Origin: Alicycliphilus sp. UBA6560
GTDB lineage: Bacteria; Pseudomonadota; Gammaproteobacteria; Burkholderiales; Burkholderiaceae_C
Direction: 5' to 3'
Assembly: GCA_002434305.1 (NCBI GenBank)
Contig: DJJU01000011.1
Location: 1-64,000, forward strand
DNA: 64,000 nt
Below the pieces are notes generated by a model. That model searched no databases and was not told where the DNA came from. It worked only from the letters and a program-made list of their open reading frames with translations. Made by a program: the position numbers and the translations under genes. Below are positions 13,460 to 22,087 of this stretch, in pieces. Each line of letters begins with the position of its first letter. The stretch's first letter is position 1.

Positions 13460-16096
13460 TTGACTGACACCCTGGACACATCGGACTTCTCCGAGCACAC
13501 CCCCATGATGCAGCAGTACCTGGCCCTCAAGGCCGGGTTCCCCGACACGCTGCTGCTGTACCGCATGGGCGACTTCTACGAGCTGTTCTACGCCGATGCC
13601 GAACGCGCCGCGCAGCTGCTGGACATCACGCTCACGCACCGCGGGCAGTCGGCCGGGCAGCCGGTGGTCATGGCCGGCGTGCCCTTCCATGCGTTGGAGC
13701 AGTACCTGGCGCGCCTGATCCGGCTGGGCGAGTCCGTGGCGATCGCCGAGCAGGTGGGCGAGGTCGGCGCGGCCAAGGGCCCGGTGGCGCGCAAGGTGGT
13801 GCGCGTGGTCACTCCCGGCACGCTGACGGACAGCGAGCTGCTGCCCGACAAGAGCGAAGCGATGCTGCTGGCCCTGCACCAGGCCCCGCGCGGGCGCTGC
13901 GGCCTGGCTTGGCTGAGCGTGACGCAGGGCGTCGTGCAGCTGGCCGAATGCGCGCAGGACGAGCTGCCCGCCTGGCTGGCGCGCGTGGGCGCCAGCGAGC
14001 TGATCCACGCCAGCGGCATCACTCCGCGCTTTGCCGCCCAGCTGGCCGCGCTGCGGCGCGGCGGGCAGCTGGCCTGCCCGGCGGCGGCGCGCCCGGACTG
14101 GCAGTTCGACGCCACCCTGGGCCGCGCCAAGCTGCTGGAACACCTGGGCGCCGCCAGCCTGCAGGCCTGGAACGCCGAGGGCCTGCACCACGCCCACGCC
14201 GCCGCCGCCGCGCTCTTGCACTATGCCGAGCACACCCAGGGCCGCGCCCTGCCCCACGTGCACGGTGTGCGCGTGCAGCAGGCAGATGAGCTGATCCACC
14301 TGCCGGCGGCCACGCGGCGCAACCTGGAGCTGGTCAAGACGCTGCGCGGCGAGGACGCGCCCACGCTGTTCTCGCTGCTGGACACCTGCATGACCGGCAT
14401 GGGCAGCCGCCTGCTCAAGACCTGGCTGCTGGAGCCCCGGCGCGACCGCAGCGACGCACGCCAGCGCCTGGCTGCCACCGCCGCCCTGCGCGGCTCGGGC
14501 AGCGGCGACGGGCCGTGGCAGGCGCTGCGCGGGCAACTGCGCGGCGTGTGCGACGTGGAGCGCATCACCGCCCGCGCGGCGCTGCACCAGGTGCGCCCGC
14601 GCGAGCTGGTGGCGTTGGCCGCGACGCTACAAAAATCGCAGCTGCTGGCGCAAGCCGGACAAGCGCCAGAGCCGTTTTTAGCTCAGATCTTTGACCAACT
14701 GCAGCCGGCAGCCGAATGCCTGGCGCTGCTGCAGGCCGCCATCGCGCCCGAGCCGCCGGCGCTGCTGCAGGCCGGCGGCGTGATCGCCTCGGGTTTCGAT
14801 GCCGAGCTGGACGAGCTGCGCGGCATCCGCGACCACTGCGACGACTTTCTGCTGCAGCTGGAAGCGCGCGAGCGCGAGCGCACCGGCATCCCCAACCTGC
14901 GCGTGCAGTTCAACAAGGTGCACGGCTTCTACATCGAGGTCACCAGCAGCCACGTGGACAAGGTGCCGCCCGAGTGGCGCCGCCGCCAGACGCTGAAGAA
15001 CGCCGAGCGCTTCATCACGCCCGAACTCAAGAGCTTCGAGGACAAGGCCCTGTCGGCCCAGGAGCGCGCGCTGTCGCGCGAGAAGTGGCTGTACGAGCAG
15101 GTGCTGCAGCGGCTGCAGCCGCACGTGCCGCAACTCACCCGGCTGGCCCAGGCCCTGGCCACGCTGGACGCGCTGTGCACGCTGGCCGAGCGCTCGCTCA
15201 CCCTGGGCTGGTGCGCGCCGCAGTTCGTGGACCAGCCGTGCATCGACATCGAGGCCGGCCGCCACCCGGTGGTGGAGGCGCGCCTGGCCGAGGCCTCGCG
15301 CGGCGCCTTCATCCCCAACCACACCCGGCTGCATGCCAATACGCGCATGCAGATCATCACCGGCCCCAACATGGGCGGCAAATCGACCTACATGCGCCAG
15401 GTGGCGCTGATCGTGCTGCTGGCCAGCATGGGCAGCCACGTGCCGGCCAGCAGCTGCCGGCTGGGGCCCATCGATGCCATTCACACACGCATCGGCGCGG
15501 CCGACGACCTGGCCAACGCCCAGTCCACCTTCATGCTGGAGATGACCGAGGCGGCGCAGATCCTGCACGGCGCCACCAGCCAGTCGCTGGTGCTGATGGA
15601 CGAGATCGGCCGCGGCACCAGCACCTTCGACGGCCTGGCCCTGGCCAGCGGCATCGCCACCCACCTGCACGACCGCACGCGCGCCTTCACCCTGTTCGCC
15701 ACGCACTACTTCGAGCTGACCGAGCTGGCCGCGCGCCACCCGCACGCCGTCAACGTGCACGTGGGCGCGACGGAGGCCGGCGCCGACATCGTCTTCCTGC
15801 ATGAGATCCAGCCCGGCCCGGCCAGCCGCAGCTACGGCGTGCAGGTGGCCCGCTTGGCTGGCGTGCCCGCCGCCGTGCTGCACCACGCGCGCCACGTGCT
15901 GGCCACACTGGAAGAGCGCGCCGGCCGCCATGACCCGCAGGTGGACCTGTTCGCACCACCTCCCGCCGCCGAGGCGCCCGCCCCCAGCGCCGCGCAGCAA
16001 CTGCTGGCGCAGATCGAGCCCGACACCCTGAGCCCTCGCGAGGCGCTGGACGCGCTGTACCAGCTGAAGAGGCTCGCCAGCGCCGCCACCGCCTGA
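13460..16096 (+). CDS. mutS: DNA mismatch repair protein MutS
   Basis: MutS, the mismatch-recognition ATPase of methyl-directed repair. About 878 aa from a TTG at 13460, which has GGGAG 10 nt upstream; the E. coli protein is 853 aa. An ATG at 13388 is in frame but directly abuts the tRNA terminator and has no ribosome site. The mismatch-binding motif is in the N-terminal domain (YRMGDFYELFY, the conserved GDFYELF). Walker A is GPNMGGKST and the Walker B region is LVLMDEIGRGTST, followed by ATHYFELTEL. A copy of the local palindromic repeat (14629-14685) is read in frame in the core domain as KSQLLAQAGQAPEPFLAQ. Confidence 0.97.
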   Translation: MTDTLDTSDFSEHTPMMQQYLALKAGFPDTLLLYRMGDFYELFYADAERAAQLLDITLTHRGQSAGQPVVMAGVPFHALEQYLARLIRLGESVAIAEQVGEVGAAKGPVARKVVRVVTPGTLTDSELLPDKSEAMLLALHQAPRGRCGLAWLSVTQGVVQLAECAQDELPAWLARVGASELIHASGITPRFAAQLAALRRGGQLACPAAARPDWQFDATLGRAKLLEHLGAASLQAWNAEGLHHAHAAAAALLHYAEHTQGRALPHVHGVRVQQADELIHLPAATRRNLELVKTLRGEDAPTLFSLLDTCMTGMGSRLLKTWLLEPRRDRSDARQRLAATAALRGSGSGDGPWQALRGQLRGVCDVERITARAALHQVRPRELVALAATLQKSQLLAQAGQAPEPFLAQIFDQLQPAAECLALLQAAIAPEPPALLQAGGVIASGFDAELDELRGIRDHCDDFLLQLEARERERTGIPNLRVQFNKVHGFYIEVTSSHVDKVPPEWRRRQTLKNAERFITPELKSFEDKALSAQERALSREKWLYEQVLQRLQPHVPQLTRLAQALATLDALCTLAERSLTLGWCAPQFVDQPCIDIEAGRHPVVEARLAEASRGAFIPNHTRLHANTRMQIITGPNMGGKSTYMRQVALIVLLASMGSHVPASSCRLGPIDAIHTRIGAADDLANAQSTFMLEMTEAAQILHGATSQSLVLMDEIGRGTSTFDGLALASGIATHLHDRTRAFTLFATHYFELTELAARHPHAVNVHVGATEAGADIVFLHEIQPGPASRSYGVQVARLAGVPAAVLHHARHVLATLEERAGRHDPQVDLFAPPPAAEAPAPSAAQQLLAQIEPDTLSPREALDALYQLKRLASAATA
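14629..14685. repeat. Short palindromic repeat copy, inside mutS
   Basis: Contains CAGCTGCTGGCGC and GACAAGCGCCAG and ends CGTTTTTAGC, matching the family core. It is read in frame within the MutS core domain. Confidence 0.75.
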
Positions 16097-16112
16097 CTGC
16101 ACGTCCACACCT

Positions 16113-17630
16113 ATGCCCGAGACCACCCCGGCGCCCGGCGCGCCCGCCTTGCCCTGGCGCGCCCTGCTGGCCGCCGGCGTGCTGTACCTGCTGGCCTGGA
16201 CGCTGCTGCCGCCGCTCTTGATCTCCAGCTTTCCGCTGGACGTGGTGGAAAGCCTGTCCTGGGGCCGCGAATGGCAGTGGGGCTACTACAAGCACCCGCC
16301 GCTGGCGCCCTGGCTGCTGCACCTGTCCTACCGCACCTTCGGGGCCGCCGGGCCCTTCCTGCTCAGCCAGCTGTGCATCGCCGCCACGCTGTGGCTGGTC
16401 TGGCTGGCCGGCTGCCGGCTGATGGAGCGCGAACGCGCCCTGCTGGGCACCGTGCTGACGCTGGGCGTGGCCTTCTACGGCCACCCGGCGCTGGAGTTCA
16501 ACCACAACATCGCGCAGATGCCGCTGTGGGCCGGCCTGGGCTGGGCACTGCTGGCCGCGCTGCAGGACGGGCGGCTGCGCCACTGGCTGGCGCTGGGAGC
16601 GCTGGCCGGCCTGGGCCTGCTGACCAAGTACTCGGTCGCCATCGTGCTGGCCTGCTTGGGGCTGTACCTGGTGCTGGGCCCGGCGCGGCGCGCGCTGGCG
16701 CGGCCCGGGCCGTGGCTGGCGCTGGGCCTGGCCCTGCTGCTGCTGGCGCCGCACCTGTACTGGCTCTGGCAGTCCGACTGGCTGCCCATGGCCTACGCCA
16801 GCCGCCGCGCCGAGGCACCGGGCGGCAGCGCCCGGCTGGGGGCCCTGTCCTTCCTGGGCACGCAGGCGCTGAACCACCTGCCGCTGGCCCTGGTGGTGCT
16901 GGCCGCCTGGCTGGGCACGCGGCGCCGGCTGCCCGCGGCCGGCGCCTGGCGGCTGCACGCGCGCTGGCCCGGCTACCTGCTGGTGGTCGCCCTGGGGCCG
17001 GGCCTGCTGGTCACGCTGCTGGGTCTGGTGACGGGCCTGCGCATCCGGGACATGTGGGGCATGCCCATGTGGGCCTTCAGCGGCCTGCTGGTGGCCGCGC
17101 TGCTGCCGCCCGCCTGGCTGGCGCCGCTGCGCCCGCGCCTGCTGCGCGGGGTGGCCGTGTGGCTGGTGCTGATCACCAGCCTGGCCATGGCCTACCTAGC
17201 CTGGGGCGCACAGCTGCGCCAGCGCCCGGCCCGCACCGACTGGCCCCAGCAGGCGCTGGTGCAGCAGGCCAACGCGGCCTGGGCGCAGGTGTCGCGCTGT
17301 CCGCTGCGCACCGTGGCGGGCAACTACTGGATCGCCGGGCTGGCGGCCGTGCCCTCGCCGGACCGGCCCTCGGTGCTGATCACGGGCGACGCGCGCTATT
17401 CCCCCTGGGCCACGGCGGACGGCCTGCGTCAGCACGGCGCGCTGTGGCTGCGCGAGGACGGCGAGCCCGACATGCCCCCGGCCCCGCTGGACCAGCTGCA
17501 GCCCGGCCCCGGCCTGCAGCTGCACCAGGGCACCTGGCAGCTGCCCTGGCCGCGCCGCGCCACCGCGGCGCCGCTGGTGGTGCACTGGCGGGCCTATGTG
17601 CCGGCCGCCTGCGCCGCCGTCATGCCCTAG
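16113..17630 (+). CDS. GT39-family membrane glycosyltransferase (ArnT/FlmK-like)
   Basis: A 505-aa polytopic membrane protein of the PMT_2/GT39 superfamily. After a first membrane helix comes SSFPLDVVESLSWGREWQWG, which has the periplasmic acidic loop pattern of ArnT-type enzymes, then YYKHPPLAPWLLHL. About 10-11 further hydrophobic segments follow, and a C-terminal soluble domain. These enzymes transfer a sugar from undecaprenyl phosphate to lipid A or another acceptor on the periplasmic face. It starts 16 bp after mutS and converges with a NaxD-like deacetylase, GtrA and GT2 gene set, which together suggest an aminosugar modification pathway. Confidence 0.85.
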   Translation: MPETTPAPGAPALPWRALLAAGVLYLLAWTLLPPLLISSFPLDVVESLSWGREWQWGYYKHPPLAPWLLHLSYRTFGAAGPFLLSQLCIAATLWLVWLAGCRLMERERALLGTVLTLGVAFYGHPALEFNHNIAQMPLWAGLGWALLAALQDGRLRHWLALGALAGLGLLTKYSVAIVLACLGLYLVLGPARRALARPGPWLALGLALLLLAPHLYWLWQSDWLPMAYASRRAEAPGGSARLGALSFLGTQALNHLPLALVVLAAWLGTRRRLPAAGAWRLHARWPGYLLVVALGPGLLVTLLGLVTGLRIRDMWGMPMWAFSGLLVAALLPPAWLAPLRPRLLRGVAVWLVLITSLAMAYLAWGAQLRQRPARTDWPQQALVQQANAAWAQVSRCPLRTVAGNYWIAGLAAVPSPDRPSVLITGDARYSPWATADGLRQHGALWLREDGEPDMPPAPLDQLQPGPGLQLHQGTWQLPWPRRATAAPLVVHWRAYVPAACAAVMP

Positions 17631-17645
17631 AACGTGTTGACGTTC

Positions 17646-18482
17646 TTAAAAGGACAGCGGCCCCTGGTGTACATGCAGGCCGCGCTCGCGCAGGTCCTGC
17701 GCGAAGGCGTCCGACAGCAGGTAAGCAAACTCCACCGGGCGCTGCTTCCCAATGGCGTCCTGCGGCACCGGCCGGGTGGCCGGGTGGCACATCAGCAGCG
17801 CGCCGCCGCCCGCCGCCTGGGCCAGCCACTGGCGCATGTGGGCGCGGTAGGCGTCCGTGTCGGGGGCGTCGAAGCCGTAGACGCCGCCAAAGCCCTGGTT
17901 CATGGCCACGCCCGCGCGGCGCAGCAGCCGCGTGGCGCTCCAACCGCCCAGCAGGGCGATGACGGCCGCCTTGGGCGAGCGCCACAGCCCTCCAGCGGGC
18001 ACGGTGGAGCGCACCCACGGCAGCGCCGCCTCCGATCCGTAGCGCGCCTGCAACTCCTGCAGCAGCGCACGGCGCACGCCAGGTAGCTGGTGCACGTGCT
18101 GGTGACCGTCGACGAAGTCCGGCGGCGTGCCCATGGCGCGCTCGAAAGCGTCCAGCTGCCGGGCCCAGGCCTGGCGCAGCACCTGCGCCGGCAGCCGGTG
18201 CAGGTAGGCGGCGCGCAGCACCTGGCCCAGGCCGTGCGCGGGGTGGGCGCCGCCGTGCCCCTCGGTCAGGTTGAAGTGCAGGCCCACGGACAGCGCCGGG
18301 CGCAGCTCGCGCAGCGCCGCGGCCACCTCGGGCCAGCGCGGCGCCGTGGTCATGCAGCTGGTAGCCGACAGGCGGCTGGCGCGGGCCAGTTTGCACACCG
18401 CATCGTCCACGAAGGGGTGCAGGCCGTAGTCGTCGGCGCACAGCACGAGGGCACGGCTTGAGGGATTGGTAGCGGCGTTCAC
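17646..18482 (-). CDS. YdjC/ChbG/HpnK-family polysaccharide deacetylase (NaxD-like)
   Basis: A 278-aa protein with the family signature LVLCADDYGLHPFVDDAV at the N-terminus (metal-binding Asp-Asp), GLHFNLTEGHG, FVDGHQHVHQLPGV (metal-binding His residues) and MCHPA near the C-terminus. It removes N-acetyl groups from sugars. NaxD of Francisella and Bordetella, in the same family, deacetylates undecaprenyl-phosphate N-acetylhexosamine before lipid A modification. Neighbouring GtrA and GT2 genes on the same strand and the convergent GT39 gene support that role here; chitooligosaccharide or hopanoid-related substrates are alternatives. Confidence 0.87.
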   Translation of the reverse strand: MNAATNPSSRALVLCADDYGLHPFVDDAVCKLARASRLSATSCMTTAPRWPEVAAALRELRPALSVGLHFNLTEGHGGAHPAHGLGQVLRAAYLHRLPAQVLRQAWARQLDAFERAMGTPPDFVDGHQHVHQLPGVRRALLQELQARYGSEAALPWVRSTVPAGGLWRSPKAAVIALLGGWSATRLLRRAGVAMNQGFGGVYGFDAPDTDAYRAHMRQWLAQAAGGGALLMCHPATRPVPQDAIGKQRPVEFAYLLSDAFAQDLRERGLHVHQGPLSF

Positions 18483-18609
18483 TGGATGACCTCCGTGCTT
18501 CGCACCGCGGTGCGAGCTTGCTTGGGGCGGCCCGGCGCGGCGCTCACTGGGTAACCTCCGTGCTTCGCACTGCGGTGCGAGCTTGCTTGGGGCGGCCCGG
18601 CGCTGCGCT
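18480..18609. repeat. Two tandem 65-bp units
   Basis: Units 18480-18544 and 18545-18609 are nearly identical (a few substitutions). Each contains the palindrome CGCACCGCGGTGCG (one mismatch in the second unit). They lie between the GtrA gene and the deacetylase gene: the first unit touches the deacetylase start codon and the second ends at the gtrA-like stop. Confidence 0.85.
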
Positions 18610-19034
18610 CATGCGCCGGCCGGCGCGCGGAACGCCCAGAACTTGGCCAAGGCGAAGGTGCCCACCGCCACCACCAACAGCACCAGCAGCAGGCTGGCCA
18701 GGTAGTGCCAGGACAGCCAGCGCAGCGCGGCGGCGTACAGCAGCTCGTTGGCAGCGAACGACAGGCTGGCCACCAGAAAATAGCGCCCCGCGGCCGCCCA
18801 GCCGTGCCGCCCCTGCGAGGGGGCGAAGGTCAGCAGCGCGTGGCCGCCGTAACTGACGGCAAAGGCGACCAGGAAGGCCAGCACGTTGGCCACCAACGGC
18901 GCCAGCCCGCCCCATCCGACCCAGGCGGCCACGGCCAGCAGATGGGTGGCGGCCGCGGCGGCGCCGACGAAGGCAAAACGCAGTACCTGGGGCCAGCGGC
19001 GCAACGCCTGCAGCAGGCGGTCAACCGCGCTCAT
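18609..19034 (-). CDS. GtrA-family membrane protein, probable lipid-linked sugar flippase
   Basis: A 141-aa protein with four predicted membrane helices and the GtrA pattern: FAFVGAAAAATHLLAVAAWV, ANVLAFLVAFAVSYGGHALLTF, YFLVASLSFAANELLYAAAL and a final helix ending FALAKFWAFRAP. GtrA-family proteins are thought to move undecaprenyl-phosphate sugars across the inner membrane. The ATG at 19034 overlaps the end of the GT2 gene by 14 bp, so the two are translationally coupled. Confidence 0.88.
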   Translation of the reverse strand: MSAVDRLLQALRRWPQVLRFAFVGAAAAATHLLAVAAWVGWGGLAPLVANVLAFLVAFAVSYGGHALLTFAPSQGRHGWAAAGRYFLVASLSFAANELLYAAALRWLSWHYLASLLLVLLVVAVGTFALAKFWAFRAPAGA

Positions 19035-20037
19035 GCGGTGCGTCACGCAGGGGGCTGTGGTCATCATCGCGCGCCACCAGGTAGCTGGGGCGGCGCTTGA
19101 CCTCGTCGTAGATGCGCCCAATGTACTCGCCCAGCACGCCGATGGACATCAACTGCACGCCGGAAAACAGCATGATGCCGGCCGCCAGCGTGGGCCAGCC
19201 ATCCAGGTCGGCGCCGAACAGGAGTGTCTCCAGCGTGATCCAGGCCCCATAGGCCAGCGCGCAGGCGGCCACCAAGCTGCCGACCACGCTCCACACGCGC
19301 AGCGGCATGGTGGTAAACGACGTCAGCCCCAGCAGCGCCAGCGAGCCCAGGCGGCGCAGGTTGAAGCTCGACGCCCCACCGGCGCGGTCCTGCGGCACGA
19401 AGGGCAGCGCCGCCGTCTTGAAGCCCACCCAGGCGTACAGCCCCTTCATGAAGCGGTGATGCTCGGGCAGGGCCTTCAGGGCATCGGCCACGCGCCGGTC
19501 CATCCAGCGAAAGTCACCCGCGTGCGGGGGCACCTTGACGCGGTTGCCGCTGTTGAGCAGGCGATAGAACAGGCTGGTGCCCACGCGCTTGGCGCCGCTC
19601 TCGGCCGTGCGGTCGGCGATCACGCCGTAAACCATGTCGTAGCCCAGCTGCCACAGCTCATGCATGGCGGGCAGCATCTCCAGCGGGTGCTGGAAGTCGG
19701 CGTCGATCAGCAGGACGGCGTTGCCGCGGGCGTGGTCTATGCCGGCCGACAGGGCGGATTCCTTGCCGAAGTTGCGCGACAGCGCCAGGTAGCGCACCGG
19801 CAGTCCGGCCAGCAGGCCCATGGCCACCTCGTGCGTGCCGTCGCGGCTGCCGTCGTTGACGATCAGGATCTCGAAGTGCGGCGTGAGGGCGCCCGCCGCC
19901 TGCGCCAGCGCCTGCACGAAGGCGGCCAGGTTGGCCTCCTCGTTATAGGCCGGCACCACGCAGCTGAGCTTCAGACCGGGCCGCGGCAGGGGGGCGGGCG
20001 GCGCGGCGGGGGCGTAGTCGGCGTGCATGTGGCTCAT
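19021..20037 (-). CDS. GT2 polyprenyl-phosphate glycosyltransferase (GtrB/ArnC/FlmF-like)
   Basis: A 338-aa protein with an N-terminal GT-A domain (SCVVPAYNEEANLAAFV, EILIVNDGSRDGT, FGKESALSAGIDHARG and the LLIDADFQHP metal-binding region) and two C-terminal membrane helices (about residues 240-310). This is the arrangement of enzymes that load a sugar from a nucleotide donor onto undecaprenyl phosphate at the cytoplasmic face. It is the first gene of the GT2-GtrA-deacetylase operon. Confidence 0.9.
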   Translation of the reverse strand: MSHMHADYAPAAPPAPLPRPGLKLSCVVPAYNEEANLAAFVQALAQAAGALTPHFEILIVNDGSRDGTHEVAMGLLAGLPVRYLALSRNFGKESALSAGIDHARGNAVLLIDADFQHPLEMLPAMHELWQLGYDMVYGVIADRTAESGAKRVGTSLFYRLLNSGNRVKVPPHAGDFRWMDRRVADALKALPEHHRFMKGLYAWVGFKTAALPFVPQDRAGGASSFNLRRLGSLALLGLTSFTTMPLRVWSVVGSLVAACALAYGAWITLETLLFGADLDGWPTLAAGIMLFSGVQLMSIGVLGEYIGRIYDEVKRRPSYLVARDDDHSPLRDAPHERG

Positions 20038-20154
20038 CGGGGCGATTGTCCCAAAACTGTGGCCCGCGAAAGCGCTGCCGGCCCCGTCCGGGCGCCACTA
20101 CACTTGCCACCCCGCAGCCGCCCCGCCGGGCGGCGCTGCCCGTTGTCTTCCGCC

Positions 20155-20982
20155 ATGGCCGCCATCGTTTTTTCCCACGCCAACAGCTTTCCTGCCAGCA
20201 CCTATCGCGTCCTGTTCGGCCATCTGCGCCAGCGCGGTTTTCACGTCAGCGCCCTGGAGCGCTTCGGGCATGACGAGCGCTATCCCGTCACCAACAACTG
20301 GCCACACCTGGTGCAGCAGCTGGCCGATTTCGCGGCCGAGCAGCAGCAGCGCACCGGAGAGCAGGCGTTCCTGGTGGGGCATTCGATGGGCGGCTTCCTG
20401 AGCGTGATGGCGGCGGCGCGCCACCCCGAGCTGGCACGCGGCGTGCTGCTCATCGACTCGCCGCTGGTGGGCGGCTGGCGCGCCGGCGCAGTGGTGGTGG
20501 CCAAGAGCGCGCAGGTCATCGGCGCGGTCTCGCCCGGTCGGGTGAGCCGCGCGCGGCGCAACGCCTGGGCCAGCACCGAAGAGGCGCTGGCGCACTTCCA
20601 GCGCAAGAAGATCTTCGCGCGCTGGGACCCGCAGGTGCTGGCCGACTACGTGCAGCACGGGCTGCACGAGCACGACGGCCGACGCGTGCTGGCGTTCGAC
20701 CGCGAGGTGGAAACGCGCATCTACAACACCATTCCGCACCATTTGGAAGCCCTGCTGCGCCGCCACCCGCTGCGCTGCCCGGCGGCCTTCATCGGTGGGC
20801 GCAGCTCGGTCGAGATGCGGCAGGTCGGCATGTCGCTGACCGAGCGCGTGACCCGCGGGCGGGTGATGATGCTGGACGGCAGCCACCTGTTTCCCATGGA
20901 GCAGCCCCTGGCAACCGCCGCTGCCATCGAGGCCGCGCTGCTCAACCTGGAGGGCGTGGTGCAGCGCAAGGCGGCCGCCTGA
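20155..20982 (+). CDS. Alpha/beta-hydrolase
   Basis: A 275-aa alpha/beta-hydrolase fold protein. The N-terminus MAAIVFSHANSFPASTYRVL gives the oxyanion-hole region; the nucleophile elbow is VGHSMGGF (Ser in GHSMG); an acidic residue lies near AAFIGGRSS and the terminal histidine in DGSHLFPMEQP. Substrate unknown; lipase or esterase activity is typical. It is divergent from the GT2 operon, with 117 bp between the starts. Confidence 0.85.
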   Translation: MAAIVFSHANSFPASTYRVLFGHLRQRGFHVSALERFGHDERYPVTNNWPHLVQQLADFAAEQQQRTGEQAFLVGHSMGGFLSVMAAARHPELARGVLLIDSPLVGGWRAGAVVVAKSAQVIGAVSPGRVSRARRNAWASTEEALAHFQRKKIFARWDPQVLADYVQHGLHEHDGRRVLAFDREVETRIYNTIPHHLEALLRRHPLRCPAAFIGGRSSVEMRQVGMSLTERVTRGRVMMLDGSHLFPMEQPLATAAAIEAALLNLEGVVQRKAAA

Positions 20983-20988
20983 CACTCC

Positions 20989-21040
20989 TGAAACCATAGC
21001 TGCCCGGGCATGCAGGGCAAGCGCTGGAGGCCGAAGAGGC
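20989..21040. repeat. Short palindromic repeat copy, uppP 3' side
   Basis: Degenerate copy with ATAGCTGC and GGCAAGCGCTGGAGGCCGA between the convergent hydrolase and uppP genes. Confidence 0.7.
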
Positions 21041-21042
21041 TC

Positions 21043-21867
21043 TTATTCCGCCCAGGTCACCACGCCCGTCCAAGCCGTGGCCAGCACCACCAGCCCGAAG
21101 GCGATGCGGTACCAGGCGAACGGCACGAAGCTGTGGCTGCTGATGTAGCGCAGCAGCCAGCGCACGCACACCCAGGCGCTGAGGAACGAGAACACCAGCC
21201 CCACGGCGAACAGCGGCACGTCGGCGGCCGACAGCAGAGCGCGCTCCTTGTACAGGCTGTACACCCCCGCGCCGATCAGCGTGGGGATGGCCAGGAAGAA
21301 CGAATAGTCCGTCGCCGCCTTGCGCGACAGACCCAGCAGCATGCCGCCGATGATGGTCGCGCCGCTGCGGCTGGTGCCCGGCACCATGGCCAGGCACTGC
21401 ACCAGGCCCACCTTCAGCGCGTCCAGCGGCCCCATGTCGTCCACGCTGTGGATGCGCACGGCCGTCTGCTGGCGCCGCTCGGCCCACAGGATGACGAAGC
21501 CGCCCAGAATGAAGGTGCTGGCCACCACCACCGGGGTGAACAGGTGCTCCTTGATAGCCTTGCCGAATAGCAGGCCCAGCACCACGGCGGGCAGAAAGCC
21601 GATCAGCACGTTCAGCGTGAAGCGCTGCGCCTGGCGCTGGCTGGGCAGCGCCACCAGCGTCTCGCGGATGCGCTGCCAGTACACCAGGATGACGGCGAAG
21701 ATGGCCCCGGTCTGGATGGCGATGTCGAAGACCTTGGCCTTGGCGTCGTCAAAGCCCAGCAGCGAGCCGGCCAGGATCAGGTGGCCGGTAGACGAAATCG
21801 GCAGGAACTCGGTCAGTCCCTCCACCACGCCCATGACGGCGGCCTTGAGCAGCAAAACGGTATCCAC
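21043..21867 (-). CDS. uppP: Undecaprenyl-diphosphate phosphatase (BacA type)
   Basis: A 274-aa membrane phosphatase that regenerates undecaprenyl phosphate for peptidoglycan and other envelope glycans. Start is GTG at 21867 with AAGGA upstream. The two family motifs are VEGLTEFLPISSTGHLIL near the N-terminus and PGTSRSGATIIGGML in the second half. There are about seven or eight membrane helices, and the length matches E. coli UppP (273 aa). A candidate -10 box (GATAAT) lies on this strand at 21910-21915. Longer upstream extensions of this open frame are not supported. Confidence 0.96.
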   Translation of the reverse strand: MDTVLLLKAAVMGVVEGLTEFLPISSTGHLILAGSLLGFDDAKAKVFDIAIQTGAIFAVILVYWQRIRETLVALPSQRQAQRFTLNVLIGFLPAVVLGLLFGKAIKEHLFTPVVVASTFILGGFVILWAERRQQTAVRIHSVDDMGPLDALKVGLVQCLAMVPGTSRSGATIIGGMLLGLSRKAATDYSFFLAIPTLIGAGVYSLYKERALLSAADVPLFAVGLVFSFLSAWVCVRWLLRYISSHSFVPFAWYRIAFGLVVLATAWTGVVTWAE

Positions 21868-22087
21868 GCGCGTCCTTGTCAGCTTCTCGCCCAGCGAGAA
21901 AAAGCGCGGATTATCCGCCGCGCCTCGCCCGCCAGCGGCCGGCCCCCTGCCGTTCGCGCCGCCCCGGGTGCATTTCACGCCGCCCAGCCGCCAGCCGTCG
22001 CAAGGCGGTGGCCGGCATGAAGGACCGCCGGCACAGTGCGTTCTACGCGTTTCGCGTTGAACCCCAAGCACCGACAGGAGGCCCGCC

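Noticed and set aside
14716..15804. Ala/Gly/Arg-rich open frames on both strands of mutS
   Set aside because: They are shadow frames from high G+C coding DNA and have no start signals or domains.
18886..20982. A 698-codon plus-strand open frame across the GT2 and GtrA genes
   Set aside because: Only its last 275 codons (from 20155) are a real gene. The earlier part is His/Gln/Ala-rich antisense sequence to clear minus-strand glycosyltransferase genes.
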